Shown: positions 54,401-61,276, counted from the first letter of the stretch. The stretch: DNA of 64,000 nucleotides from Prorocentrum cordatum (GCA_963575745.1 CAUYUJ010016913.1:91001-155000); one strand, 5' to 3'. Made by a program: numbers and translations. The notes: generated from the sequence alone by a model not told the origin.

Positions 54401-57190
54401 TTTACCTTTTGGAGAAGACCCTGAGGGCGCCAGTGACTGCTGGCGAATGCAGGGCTCACGCATTTGATTTTCAGCAAGAGCACGGCGCTCGAGGTGATGA
54501 CGGTGGCGGAGCCGTTGGAGCTGGCAGCGTCGGGGCGCTTGTACCAGATGAGCCTGATGGAGGTGGGGCGGCTGGTGGCACTACTGGAACGCAGAGCCCA
54601 GAAGAAGTACCTGAATGCGCTGTTTCTGGCGATGGCGGGGCTACTCTGGACGAGGCGACTGGCAATGCGCAGCCGTTAAACCACATGGAGATCATGGCCA
54701 ACATCTTCGGCTCCAATGCCGAGGAGGCCGAGAAGTTGCTGCAGAAGGTCGGCAAAGGCGAGCTCTCTCCTGCAGAGGTGGACAAGCAGGCGAGGGCTCT
54801 GATGGTGCAGACAAGTGCGAGCTCTTCGTGAAGGGCCGGCCGTATTGTCTGAACTTCGTGTTTGTTATCGCCTCAGGGGTCTTCATATCAAGTTCTCCCT
54901 GGGGTACTTGTTCCACCAGGGCTCCATCTTCAAGTAGGGCCTCGTGTGCCCGCCTTTTTCCTGCTCGGTAATCTCTTCGGAAGCTTGACGGGCAGAGGTC
55001 CACAGCAAACAAAAAAAAAAATCCTCCTCTGACCTCACCCTCCCTCCTCACCCTCCCTCCTGCTCTGCCTCCCTACCTCCCTCCCTCCCTCCGGGGGCCC
55101 CCGATCTCCCCTCGCCCGCTCCCGGCGCCAGCCTTGGTCCAGAAGGCTGCGCCGAGCGTGAGCTTCGACTTCTGGCCCGCGGAGAAGCTGCCGATGTGCT
55201 GGTTGAGCACCTGCTGCTGGCCGGGGATCGAGCACCGGCGACGGAGGACCGAGGATCCTTATCGATCTTGCTTGGGAGGACCCCCACGGAGGCCTCCGGA
55301 GGCATCTGGCCGCCATGGATCTCTGGGAGGACCCCCCCCTGCAGGCCGCATGGGACCCCCGCAAAGACCTCCTCGAAGATCTCCAGCGGCCTCCGGGACG
55401 GCACCGGCCATACACCTAACTACCTACCTCCAGGCGCCTCGGGAGGGGGGAGCAAGAACGACGGGCGCTGCACCTAAGACGGAGGCAGGAGGAGGAGGAG
55501 GAAGTGTCTGGAGGCAGGCGGGGAATCTCCGCCAGCCGGCGGGCCTGGAGAAGGCAATTCGGGCACTGTGGCCGGTTCGGGAACGCTCTGAGACCCCAGA
55601 CCCCCGACGCCGTGATTTTTTCACAACTAGAGGCCTCTTAGATGGGTCGGAGTAGATGGGGTCGGAGGATCGCACCGCATCGCCGATGCATCGGCGATGC
55701 ATCGTCGATGCATCGCCGACGTCGGCGACACATCGGCGACGTCGGCGTGGAGAAAAGCGGGCTCCGCATCGAGCCGCATCCTCGATGCATCGGCGATGCG
55801 GCGCGATCCTCCGACCTCATCTACTCGGACCCCATCTAAGATGCCTGGAACAACGTTGACCGCCAGAAGTCTGGACCCCTTCCTGGGGACCAGCTTTTCA
55901 TCCTGAGTCGTTTTTGGACAGCCCCGAGGTCCAGGGCCCCCAAAGGCCGAAAATCGAGAAAAACCTCCCGTCGCAATTTTCTCACAACGCGAGGAGGTCT
56001 GGGAGCATCCCAGCACGCTCCGGAGTGATTCATGATCCTCCTATGTCGGCCTGCTCTCGATGACGGCGTCCCGGGGGTTGCTTTGTGGGGCTTCGGGGGC
56101 CATCACGAGACAATCCCAGGCTCCAGGAGCGGGGCCTGGGTGGTGGGGTCGAGAGATTCGCTCGCCAGAGCCCACGTCCTGGGCAAGACACGGCTGATAG
56201 GCTTGGCCTACAGGCTATTGCTACGTCTGACTCCGCACACCGCGTGGTTTACGCAGCCGACAGGAAGAAGCTGGACACTGCGTGTCGCAAGCTTCTTGGC
56301 GGGCCGCCGGGCGGGGCTGATTGGACCAGTCCATGGTGTCTCGCCTGGCCGCTGGCCACGCCAGGAAACAGCGCACGGGTTCACGCCCCGGGACGGACCT
56401 GACCAGCTCCTCCTCCTCCTCCTCCTCCTCCTCCTCCTCCTCCTCCTCCTCCTCCTCCTCCTCCTCCTCCTCCTCCTGCTACCTCATCCTCCTCCTTATC
56501 CTCCTCCTCCTCCTTTCCTCCTCCTCCTCCTCCTCCTCCCCTCCTCCTCCTCCTCCTCCTCCTCCTCCTCCTCCTCCTCCCCAGCGAGGCCGCGGCGGAC
56601 CCTGGCTGCGCGGAAGGCCCGTCAACCCAGCACAGAGCACGATGCACTGTGCAGGACGGGAGGCCCGAGCGCGAACCGCAGGCAAACCTGGAGCGCAGTC
56701 CAGGGTCACTAGTAACGCAAATAGTGCCTGTGAGCTGGCCAGGGCCACAGGGCTGAATCTAAACGGTGTTCTTTCGTTTTGGTGTTGTTTTCGTTTTCCC
56801 TCGTTTTGTCTTCCACCCGCCTTTGCCGCAAAACGAAGTCGAAACGAAAACGGCCCACGAAATCGCCAAAGCACCGTTCAGGTCCAGCCCTGCAGGGCCA
56901 CAGGGTCACGCGGCCACGGGGCTGTAAAAACACGCGGTTGAAAAATGCGGGCACGAAGCAGGTGTGGAGTCCTTCGCGGGTGGGGGTCGGGAGGAGTCTC
57001 AGTCATTCACTCCACGCCCGTGGAGTCACCCCACGAAGAGGGAGGAGAGGAGAGGAGGCAATCGGGGGAGGAGAGGATCAGCACTCTTCCGCCCCCCAGC
57101 CTGGTCCTCGTTGAGGCCGAACGACTCCAAGTGCTTCAGGATCTCCTCGCGTGGGGTTGATGCAGGCTCTCGCTCCAAGGGCCAGCCTGA
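45438..57190 (-). CDS. Elongation-factor-3-like ABC-F ATPase gene, partial
   Basis: Five exons on the minus strand encode, in order, pieces that join into the end of an ABC-F ATP-binding domain. They are REEILKHLESFGLNED (57101 on), the ABC signature SFSAGQKSKLTLGAAFW (55133-55210), Walker B and D-loop VVALDEPTNYIDMETL (49784-49852), the H-loop GGMVVISHSS (46209-46256) and VERVCTEQWLVEGNTI (45438-45497). The layout and residues match the second ATPase domain of eukaryotic elongation factor 3/New1-type ABC-F proteins. Those use ATP to release tRNA from the ribosomal E site or rescue stalled ribosomes, and are known outside fungi in several algae (family knowledge). The signature has SAG in place of the usual SGG. 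Introns are about 1.9, 5.3, 3.5 and 0.7 kb; the three longest are GC-AG. Walker A, the Q-loop, the N-terminal region and the C-terminal tail are not found; upstream exons may lie beyond 57.2 kb. Confidence 0.75.
45740..45925 (+). CDS. Possible plus-strand terminal exon in EF3-like intron
   Basis: Preceded by a long pyrimidine tract ending CCTTTCCTCGCAAG, this frame reads TLEVPADAGAEAQPEKTQQD and EMRRALASEVTEAPLRPFER, ending at TAG 45923-45925. Codons in the first half are strongly C/G-ending. It lies antisense in the intron between the last two EF3-like exons, so it is a nested gene's end or a chance opening. Unrecognised. Confidence 0.28.
   Translation, partial: TLEVPADAGAEAQPEKTQQDAEMRRALASEVTEAPLRPFERDARQTPKSMSEQLDPRFRVP
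46209..46256 (-). CDS. EF3-like gene, H-loop exon
   Basis: Begins right after GGAAG with GCCCTGCAGCGC and reads ALQRFKGGMVVISHSS. Joined to the preceding exon this gives LDALAKALQRFKGG without a break, as expected for EF3-type proteins. The exon end is set by homology: the next bases GATCCAGG suggest a GA donor, not verified. Confidence 0.7.
46740..47520 (+). repeat. Tandem repeat, about 300-330 bp units
   Basis: Two full units and a degenerate third. The anchor ACCATCTTGTCGGCTCCTGC occurs at 46914 and 47245 (331 bp apart), and CATGATTTGC(A/T)ACCGAATGC at about 47096 and 47403. Unit length differs because each holds a variable number of ATCGACGCTA decamers. An upstream copy (from about 46735) has an AGG tract in place of its middle. 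The whole array lies in the 3.5-kb intron of the EF3-like gene. Confidence 0.85.
47712..47865. mobile_element. F6 dispersed repeat, copy 3
   Basis: GTCGGATCGGGCTGCATCGG and ATCGAATCGGATCGGCCGCG are almost identical to the copy at 5067. It ends 20 bp before an F1 element. Confidence 0.7.
47885..48070 (+). mobile_element. F1 element
   Basis: Complete: CAGATCCCCGACGTCATGTT, TTCATCCTGAGTCGTTCTTT, GAAACACCTCCCGTCGTGAT, ending CTACTCGAGGGGGTCCGGG. 186 bp. Partial F1 pieces follow at about 48215-48290 (reverse) and 48740-48830 (forward). Confidence 0.85.
48135..48400. repeat. CCT tracts, two blocks
   Basis: (CCT)n at 48135-48190 and 48313-48400. Confidence 0.95.
48440..48627 (+). CDS. Weak exon candidate in EF3-like intron
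   Basis: A plus-strand frame reading EARLEKDATPAPQGGWAVAL and PMRAECQTLICPVTVYTPDA ends at TGA 48625-48627. Composition is natural and codons are moderately C/G-ending. Antisense to the EF3-like gene, unrecognised. Confidence 0.22.
48909..49139. mobile_element. F2 inverted-repeat element, copy 5
   Basis: Left arm AGGCCTCCTAGACGGGTCCG then TAGATGGGGTCGGAGGATCG; right arm ending CCCCCTCTGGGAGGCCTAG. Core GCATCGGCGATGCACCGGCG and CCTCGAGCCGCATCGG. 231 bp, well preserved. Confidence 0.85.
49162..49315. mobile_element. 154-bp element with F7-like termini
   Basis: Terminal inverted repeats of about 50 bp: left GTCGGGCGGGCGGCAATGGG, right (reverse-complemented) GTCGGGCGGGCGGAAATGGG, matching at all but a few positions and continuing to GTGAAGAAAAGG. 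The trinucleotide CGA flanks both ends. It shares the first eight bases (GTCGGGCG) and the exact length class with F7, but not the interior. Confidence 0.8.
49450..49740. repeat. CCT trinucleotide tract
   Basis: About 290 bases of (CCT)n with CTGCTC and CCCC interruptions, starting about 45 bases from the end of the EF3-like Walker B exon, inside its 3.5-kb intron. Confidence 0.95.
49784..49852 (-). CDS. EF3-like gene, Walker B/D-loop exon
   Basis: 23 codons from CCCCACGTGG after GCCGAG, reading PHVVALDEPTNYIDMETLDA, up to CTGGCCAAG, then a GC donor (GCCGCC). The LDEPTNYID box with the aspartate-glutamate pair is diagnostic of ABC-F/EF3 ATPases. The CCAAG|GCC end and the CGGAAG|GCC start of the next exon share AAGGCC. 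Confidence 0.85.
50000..51200. other. Intronic stretch without recognised gene
   Basis: From 50050 to 50450 the sequence is G/A-rich (GGGAGGAGG type). From 50460 to 51140 it is AT-richer with a loose repeat in which TGTGCGCGGCGC(T/C)AA-like blocks recur near 50918, 50990 and 51070. A plus frame at 50634-50870 (RRFALMAMTDRQGNLKRYPR) is open but unbiased. It lies inside the 5.3-kb EF3-like intron only from 49853 on. Confidence 0.4.
51215..51310. repeat. AGG trinucleotide tract
   Basis: Interrupted (AGG)n with ACG and CGG variants. Confidence 0.9.
51513..51665. mobile_element. F7 element, copy 3
   Basis: Left end GTCGGGCAGGTCCTCCTGCA continuing GGCGG; right end CCTCCTGTAGAGGGGCGTGC continuing CCGAC then TTAA. 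153 bp. Confidence 0.8.
51790..51985 (+). CDS. Possible exon, nested plus-strand gene
   Basis: Plus-strand frame with strongly C/G-ending codons, reading AFGQLMATMANVLLFGATTI and GKTMDKKTTTLMGSAQQQNQ, then IDCTGLKKP. The first part is hydrophobic enough for a membrane segment. It lies within the 5.3-kb EF3-like intron on the other strand. A second small piece at about 52379-52444 (VVKEPYILLAFHVTFSVGAV then TAG, after an acceptor-like CCTCCAG) may be an alternative end. No family recognised. Confidence 0.4.
52648..52752. mobile_element. F3 element, one arm plus loop
   Basis: CATAAACATAAACTTTTGGC, CTCCGCGCGGATTTCTTCTT and GGCGCGCGGAGAGCGCC match the left arm and loop of the 1354-1507 copy. The right arm is missing. 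Confidence 0.65.
52776..52921 (+). CDS. Possible membrane-protein exon
   Basis: Plus-strand frame reading GLVPPIVLIVANLSCIPDRI and LAIATVPLLIVILLLFGEAA; two hydrophobic stretches could be membrane segments. The frame runs straight into the left end of an F8 element at 52924, so the exon end, and perhaps the donor, is at or within that boundary. Together with 51790-51985 and 53528 on, it may belong to one nested membrane-protein gene. Confidence 0.38.
52924..53069. mobile_element. F8 element abutting an exon
   Basis: Left terminus GGTATCGATACCGCTA is exact to the family; centre AGCGGTGGCGACGAGAGCCT; right end decayed (GTCACTACC). 146 bp. It starts two bases after the membrane-exon candidate. 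Confidence 0.75.
53130..53450. repeat. CCT trinucleotide tract, longest
   Basis: About 320 bases of (CCT)n, pyrimidine-rich on the plus strand, just upstream of the coding mosaic at 53528. Confidence 0.95.
53528..54937 (+). pseudogene. Frame-switching coding mosaic, nested gene
   Basis: Successive plus-strand segments with C/G-ending codons and natural composition lie in alternating frames. They are: 53528-53630 (ALTGLYIVKLVYLPLLALLR, a membrane-like stretch), 53628-53715 (MRIFIPEDLLTSELLGRVAP), 53715-54140 (Pro-rich, then RKRFRFKGNINSQMRINMHP and VFDVPKDPYLERM), 54140-54440 (EPSNFVFDASAAAAKGACPD, a charged coil KKRFERLQKKEKKQERIKEE), 54465-54680 (LYQMSLMEVGRLVALLERRA), 54687-54806 (MANIFGSNAEEAEKLLQKVG), 54810-54866 (DKCELFVKGRPYCLNF) and 54878-54937 (LHIKFSLGYLFHQGSIFK then TAG). 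Most switches leave no room for an intron; the last follows GCCTCAG and may be a real acceptor. Either a decayed gene, a gene with several sequence errors, or both. The longest single frame (ending 54829) is not the true protein. No family recognised. Confidence 0.5.
55133..55210 (-). CDS. EF3-like gene, ABC-signature exon
   Basis: 26 codons from GTGCTCAACCAG after a CAGCAGCAG acceptor, reading VLNQHIGSFSAGQKSKLTLG and AAFWTK, ending ACCAAG before a GC donor (GCTGGC). The FSAGQKSK box corresponds to LSGGQ of ABC ATPases, with Ser and Ala substitutions. Confidence 0.85.
55597..56003 (+). mobile_element. F1 element split by an F2 insertion
   Basis: The left part of F1 (CAGACCCCCGACGCCGTGAT to TTCACAAC, 55597-55627) and the right part (GTTGACCGCC.. 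TTCATCCTGAGTCGTTTTTG .. ending GAGGAGGTCTGGG, to 56003) are collinear with other F1 copies. They are interrupted at the small inverted motif by a complete F2 element. Confidence 0.9.
55628..55849. mobile_element. F2 element inserted in F1, with target duplication
   Basis: 222 bp with near-identical arms: left ..CTTAGATGGGTCGGAGTAGA.., right (reverse-complemented) ..CTTAGATGGGGTCCGAGTAG... Core GCATCGGCGATGCATCGTCG. The five bases ACAAC precede and follow it (55623-55627 and 55850-55854), as expected for a 5-bp target-site duplication. Confidence 0.88.
56205..56340 (+). pseudogene. Possible non-LTR retrotransposon fragment
   Basis: Plus-strand frame reading DSAHRVVYAADRKKLDTACR and KLLGGPPGGADWTSPW. 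The pattern of a basic helix followed by R/K-x-L-x-G-P-P-x-G-x-D-W-x-x-P-W recalls the C-terminal part of dinoflagellate LINE-type ORF2 proteins (recalled family pattern, not searched). No reverse-transcriptase core is nearby, so at most a truncated relic. Confidence 0.35.
56405..56580. repeat. CCT trinucleotide tract
   Basis: (CCT)n with a TGCTACCTCAT interruption, in the 1.9-kb intron of the EF3-like gene. Confidence 0.95.
57101..57190 (-). CDS. EF3-like gene, exon before the signature exon
   Basis: Reads TPREEILKHLESFGLNEDQ and ends GACCAG at 57101, followed by a GC donor (GCTGGG). The helix with R-x-E-I..H..x-x-G-L matches the segment just upstream of the ABC signature in EF3 proteins, and joining gives FGLNEDQVLNQHIGSFSAG. 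The 5' limit is uncertain; the frame is open to about 57190 (KTSSSGWPLEREPAS). Confidence 0.7.
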
Positions 57191-57229
57191 CGAGCTAGTC
57201 TTGCACAGTCAGATCCGACGAGTAGGGCA

Positions 57230-58060
57230 AGGATAAGAGTGCTAGGCTTTGCGTCGTCTCCACAAAAGAGAGGAGCGATCAGGGTGCGCAACGAAACGTA
57301 TAATCATTAACCGCTGGAGCCAATTGAAGAGCCTCCGACGGCTTCTAGAGAACTCCAGACATGATCGTTTTGAATAGAGTAAACCGGTTCTTGCGTGTAC
57401 TAAATGATGTTTCGTATTGTCTTGATTAGGCGGCGCAATTTAATAAATCCGTTTCTCGCTTTCGTGAAGCATCACTTTTTCAATATTGTGTTTTGAAATG
57501 CGCATTCATTCAGTACCATGACCTATGTTAGCCAATGATGAAACCTGCCAAAACCAATAACGAGACCCTCAAGAAACAGAAGACCTCCGAGAACTTCCGG
57601 AGCCCTCCTGTGAGGGTACCCTCGGGTAAAGAGCATATCCCGAAAACTACCAAAGCCTCTGAAAACCCTCTGTAGACCTCTGGGACCCCCCGACGACGAC
57701 GACAGCAACGACGACGATGACAGCGACGGCGACGATGATGACGACGACGGAGACGGCGACGGCGACGGCGACGGCAACGGCGACGGCGACGGCGACGGCG
57801 GCGGCGGCGGCCACGATGACCTCGACTGCGACGGCGGCTGCACCGTCAACGTCGATGATCGGCCACCAGCAGGAGTGTCCCTAGGCAAGAATGAGCTGTG
57901 GTGCGCAGCTTTAGAAGGCCGCCGGGGGGCAAATTTAAGCGCGCGCCGGCCAAACGTTCGCGGGAGGGCCCTGCCCGAAGGGTCATTACTCACTGCGTGG
58001 AGCTCCCCATATGTGCATCCTCTTTAAATGGAAATGTTGTATTTGGGATATTTAAATGAG
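57230..58060. other. AT-richer spacer and GAC tract
   Basis: 57230-57650 is AT-rich for this window, with no frame, repeat or family seen. 57690-57815 is (GAC/GGC)n with ACGACGATGA variants. Upstream exons of the EF3-like gene were looked for here and not found. Confidence 0.5.
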
Positions 58061-58825
58061 CGTCTAGCCATATGAGCCATATGAGCCACAAGCGGGAAAG
58101 TGAATATTTTCAAGTTCCCTGTCCCGCAGCTAGGCAGTGAACCTTTTCAAGTTCCCTCCCCAGCCCAAAACGCACGCGGAAGAATGAACCTTCTCAAGTT
58201 CTCTCTCTCGCTGGCGACGACAAGATTGAAAAGCACCACGGAGAGAGAAAGCAACATCCCACGGTGACACAAGCTCTGCGCCAGCAACACCTGGTCACTC
58301 CTTCTTGACCGCCGTACGCAACGGGGAGAGCCACTCGGGACACAACGCAAAAGCAGAAAACAGGCAAACCGTTAGAGACATCCCAACAAAACGGCGACGA
58401 ACGAAGCCGTGAAAGCACCCTTGGCGGCTCCCCTTAGAAGCTGAAACCAGCGTCCCGCCTGAGACATCCTCGCAATCTGCTCTCCAAGCGAAGGACGTTG
58501 AGACAGAAAACAAGCAAACCGTTTGAGTTTTCCCCACGAAACGGCCGCGAACGGGACCGTGCAATACCCCTCGGCGGCGCCCCTTAGTATTGCTGAAAAC
58601 AGCGCCCCGCCTGAGACATCCTCACAATCTGCTGTGTGTTGAGTAAGCCAGACAATGAGAAGGTCTGAGTATGAGTAAGTCTGGGTATGAATGAGTCTCA
58701 GCATGAGTATGTCTGAGTATGAGTAGGTCTGAGTATGAGTAAGTTAATATGATCAGGTCTGAGTATGAGTACCTAAGTCTGTGTATGAGTAAGTCTGTGT
58801 ATGAGTAAGTCTAGGCATGAGAAGG
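58060..58825 (+). repeat. Three small tandem repeats
   Basis: At 58098-58200, TTTTCAAGTTCCCT/TCTCAAGTTCTCT occurs three times. At 58340-58640 a unit of about 151 bp is duplicated (CAGAAAACAGGCAAACCGTT and CAGAAAACAAGCAAACCGTT, each ending GCCTGAGACATCCTC(G/A)CAAT). At 58650-58825, GTCTGAGTATGAGTAA repeats about ten times with variants. Confidence 0.85.
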
Positions 58826-58919
58826 AGGACGAGGAGGAGGAGGAAAAGAAGAGGAATGAGGGGTAGGAGGTGTCCAAGTAATAACAATAACCCGTCTTAG
58901 GATACGGGGAACAAACATG

Positions 58920-59097
58920 GGGTAAGGCCAGCGGTGAGGTCAGAGGAGAATCGCTCTGGACGGCTGGAGAAAGGGACCGCCAGCTCGCGGCTGCGCTCAA
59001 GTGAAACAAGCGCGTTCCACTTCTGGTAAAGGAGCCGCTCGCAAATGGCCTGGATCCGCCGCGGGGAATTCACGATCCATAACATCGACGCAAGCAC
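58920..59097 (-). CDS. Possible terminal exon, unknown
   Basis: Minus-strand frame with C/G-ending codons reading RRIQAICERLLYQKWNALVS and LERSRELAVPFSSRPERFSS, ending at TAA near 58897. Natural composition, no repeats. Unrecognised; strand and position would allow it to belong upstream of the EF3-like gene or to a separate gene. Confidence 0.32.
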
Positions 59098-59256
59098 GTA
59101 TTTGCTTCAAACGTTTGCGACTAGGCACTTTGAAGGTAATTAGCGGAACGGGCTCGGTGATGATCCCTCAGAGGAGGGGGAGAGGGAGGAGCAGGAGGGA
59201 GAGTGGGAGGGGAAGGAGGATGATGATGATGAGGAGGAGGAGGAGCAGGAGGAGGA

Positions 59257-59366
59257 GAGAACAGGAGAAGCCTCACCCTCAGGATAACATCTCCCCCCCG
59301 CGTGCTCTCGACCAGCTTGGGCCCGCTCCAGAGGCCGCTCCAGCAGAGGGTAACTCTTACGTGTAG
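59257..59366 (+). CDS. Weak terminal-exon candidate
   Basis: After a GAG-rich stretch the plus frame reads KPHPQDNISPPRALDQLGPA, PEAAPAEGNSYV then TAG. Codons are C/G-ending. Unrecognised. Confidence 0.25.
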
Positions 59367-59565
59367 CCGAGACGACTCGGGGAACACACAATGACACAAA
59401 CATGTCGCCGCGCCGTTTGTTCTCGGTGAGCCCACATGGACGACCCCGACACCACGACAAACCCACGGCAAACCCTGGGCCCGAGGCGGCGTTTGCCCTT
59501 GTGGCCGCGGCGCCCTCCCCAAGAAGCAAGGCCGCGCGCCGGAATAAAGTGCACGGCGACACGTA

Positions 59566-59711
59566 AATTTTCGGAGGTCCGCGCGGATTTCTCGGATCGG
59601 CGCTGGAGCCCCCTGGCGGGGCCTCCGGCGCCGCCCCTGGCGCGCTCCGCGCGCCGAGGAGGGGGGTCCAGCACCGATCCGAGAAATCAGCGCGGACCTC
59701 CGAAAGTTCAT
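59566..59711. mobile_element. F3 foldback element, near-perfect palindrome
   Basis: Arms of about 49 bp match at about 46 positions: left TTTCGGAGGTCCGCGCGGAT.., right (reverse-complemented) TTTCGGAGGTCCGCGCTGAT... The loop contains GGCGCGCTCCGCGCGCC, itself palindromic. 146 bp. Confidence 0.9.
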
Positions 59712-59784
59712 GTTTACGTCATTCTGGGTTTCCCGACCGACAGTTACGGTAAGAAAACGAGAAAACAACATAAGTAAGCATGAG

Positions 59785-59897
59785 CGTTCGAAGGTCCGCG
59801 CGACTTTCTTGGACCCTGCGCGCGGCGGCGCCAGAGGCGCCGCAATGGGGGGGTAGCGCAGATCCCAGAAATCCGCGCGGACCTTTGTTGAAAGTGT
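59785..59897. mobile_element. F3 foldback element, smaller copy
   Basis: Arms AAGGTCCGCGCGACTTTCTT and (reverse-complemented) AAGGTCCGCGCGGATTTCTG around GGCGGCGCCAGAGGCGCCGC. About 113 bp, 73 bp from the previous copy. Confidence 0.8.
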
Positions 59898-60159
59898 ACG
59901 TTTCTGTATTATCCTCCTTCTTCGTACTATCATTGCGGTTGTTCGTATCATAATATGATTATTATCCGCATCAGTCGTATTGATATTATGTTTACTGCTA
60001 GTATTAATGTTCATACTTCCCATTGTATTGTTATTACTGATAAGATTGTTGCTGCAGGTCTGCTATTATTCTCAAAATAGGGTTGCCCTATGGGGGTCCT
60101 AGCTCAAACCTTACTAATTGGTCCGTTGCCCCCCTAATTCCGATGCCCCCCCATAATTG

Positions 60160-60310
60160 CTATGGCTATGCCTATGCCTATGCCTATACCTCCCCCTTAA
60201 GTCCTATGCCTACGCCTATGCCTATGCCTGCTTGCTTGCTTGCGCGCTGGTACGCTTGCTTGCTTGCTTGCTCGCTTGCTTGCTTGCACGCCTGCTTGCT
60301 TGCTGAGTTT
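60160..60310. repeat. CCTATG and CTTG microsatellites
   Basis: TATGCCTATGCCTATGCCTA units followed by (CTTG)n/(CTCG)n. Confidence 0.95.
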
Positions 60311-60985
60311 CGGATTCCAAGCATGCTTGATTCCTCTGACTCCTTGATCTGAGTCGTCGAATAGATTTGGAGTCAGCGCTGGCTGATATCATTCGTCTTC
60401 TTCTTATGACTGTTCTTATGCTTCTTAGCAGTGTTATTACTGCGACTTGTCATGACTACCATTGTCATCGATGTCTTGTTCTGCTTAGGACGACCACGAC
60501 CACCACTGCGGGCGACGCCGCCCACGGCCACGCCGAGTGCCCCGTCCTTCTGGCTCAGCGGGCGCGAGTCATTGCCCGCCGCCGTGGCCGCCTGCCGCTC
60601 GTCGTAGGCCCTTGCGGGTCCGGCCGGCCGCGGCCCGCGGGCACGGGGGCCTCCCGGCGCTCCTCGGGCCGACGCCGCCCCGAGCAGCGCAGCGTGCGGC
60701 CGCCGTGCTGCCACGAGGGCCTGGTGTTTTATTTATTTTTTTTGTTCTTCTTGGGGGGGGGAGGGAGAAGATGGCCACAAGGGCCTGGTGTCGCGACTGG
60801 TTCGGGCCGGGGGCTCTGGCACGGCCTCGGGCAAAAGGGGCCCTCGCTGATCGCTGCTGCGTGGAGAACGCCACCAAAAAGGAGGGGCCCAGCTGGCTCG
60901 TGTCGTGACTTCTGACGATGATTCTACTCGGGTGATTTCGAAGACCCCGAGCCCGACATTGCTTTTATCTTCTATAGGGGCACAT
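60311..60985. other. GC-rich spacer, no firm gene
   Basis: Minus strand about 60650-60480 reads RAYDERQAATAAGNDSRPLS with some codon bias, and plus strand 60760-60905 reads MATRAWCRDWFGPGALARPR. Neither is compelling. No repeats except a T-rich run near 60730. Confidence 0.3.
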
Positions 60986-60987
60986 AT

Positions 60988-61148
60988 TTCACTTCCGCCG
61001 CCTTTCGCCGAGCTTCCGCTGGCTCCCGCTGGCGGAGGCGGCCTCGCTTCACTTCCGCCGACCTTCCGCCGCCCTTCCGCCGCCTTCCGCCGAGGAAGAG
61101 ATGACAATTATTTCGATCCTCGAAGGCCAGGCCCTTTTTGGAGCTCCC
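60988..61148 (+). mobile_element. F4 dispersed repeat, copy 2
   Basis: Collinear with 30225-30372: GCTCCCGCTGGCGGAGGCGG, CCTTCCGCCGCCTTCCGCCG, AGGAAGAGATGACAATT, TTCGATCCTCGAAGGCC. Confidence 0.7.
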
Positions 61149-61192
61149 CATGTCTTCGCGTAGTCGGACCCAGGGGCAGGATGGAGGAGCGG

Positions 61193-61276
61193 CTATTCTG
61201 GCCAGGGCGGGCGCCGGCCACGCGCAGGTTCCTCGATCTGGCTCCCTTGATCAGGGATCTGGCCTTGCCGACGCTC
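61193..61276 (-). CDS. Possible terminal exon after an F10 element
   Basis: Immediately after the F10 end GGCTTACAG, the minus frame reads ERRQGQIPDQGSQIEEPARG and ends TAG at 61193. In the exon-verified gene, F10 also ends just before an exon starting GAG. The alternative frame (AYRSVGKARSLIKGARSRNL) is equally natural, so the frame is not settled. Confidence 0.3.
   Translation of the reverse strand, partial: ERRQGQIPDQGSQIEEPARGRRPPWPE

Noticed and set aside
52906-54831. 641-codon plus-strand open frame taken as one gene
   Set aside because: The first third is an F8 element and a CCT tract; in the rest, the best coding segments lie alternately in this and another frame, so the single frame is not the real protein.
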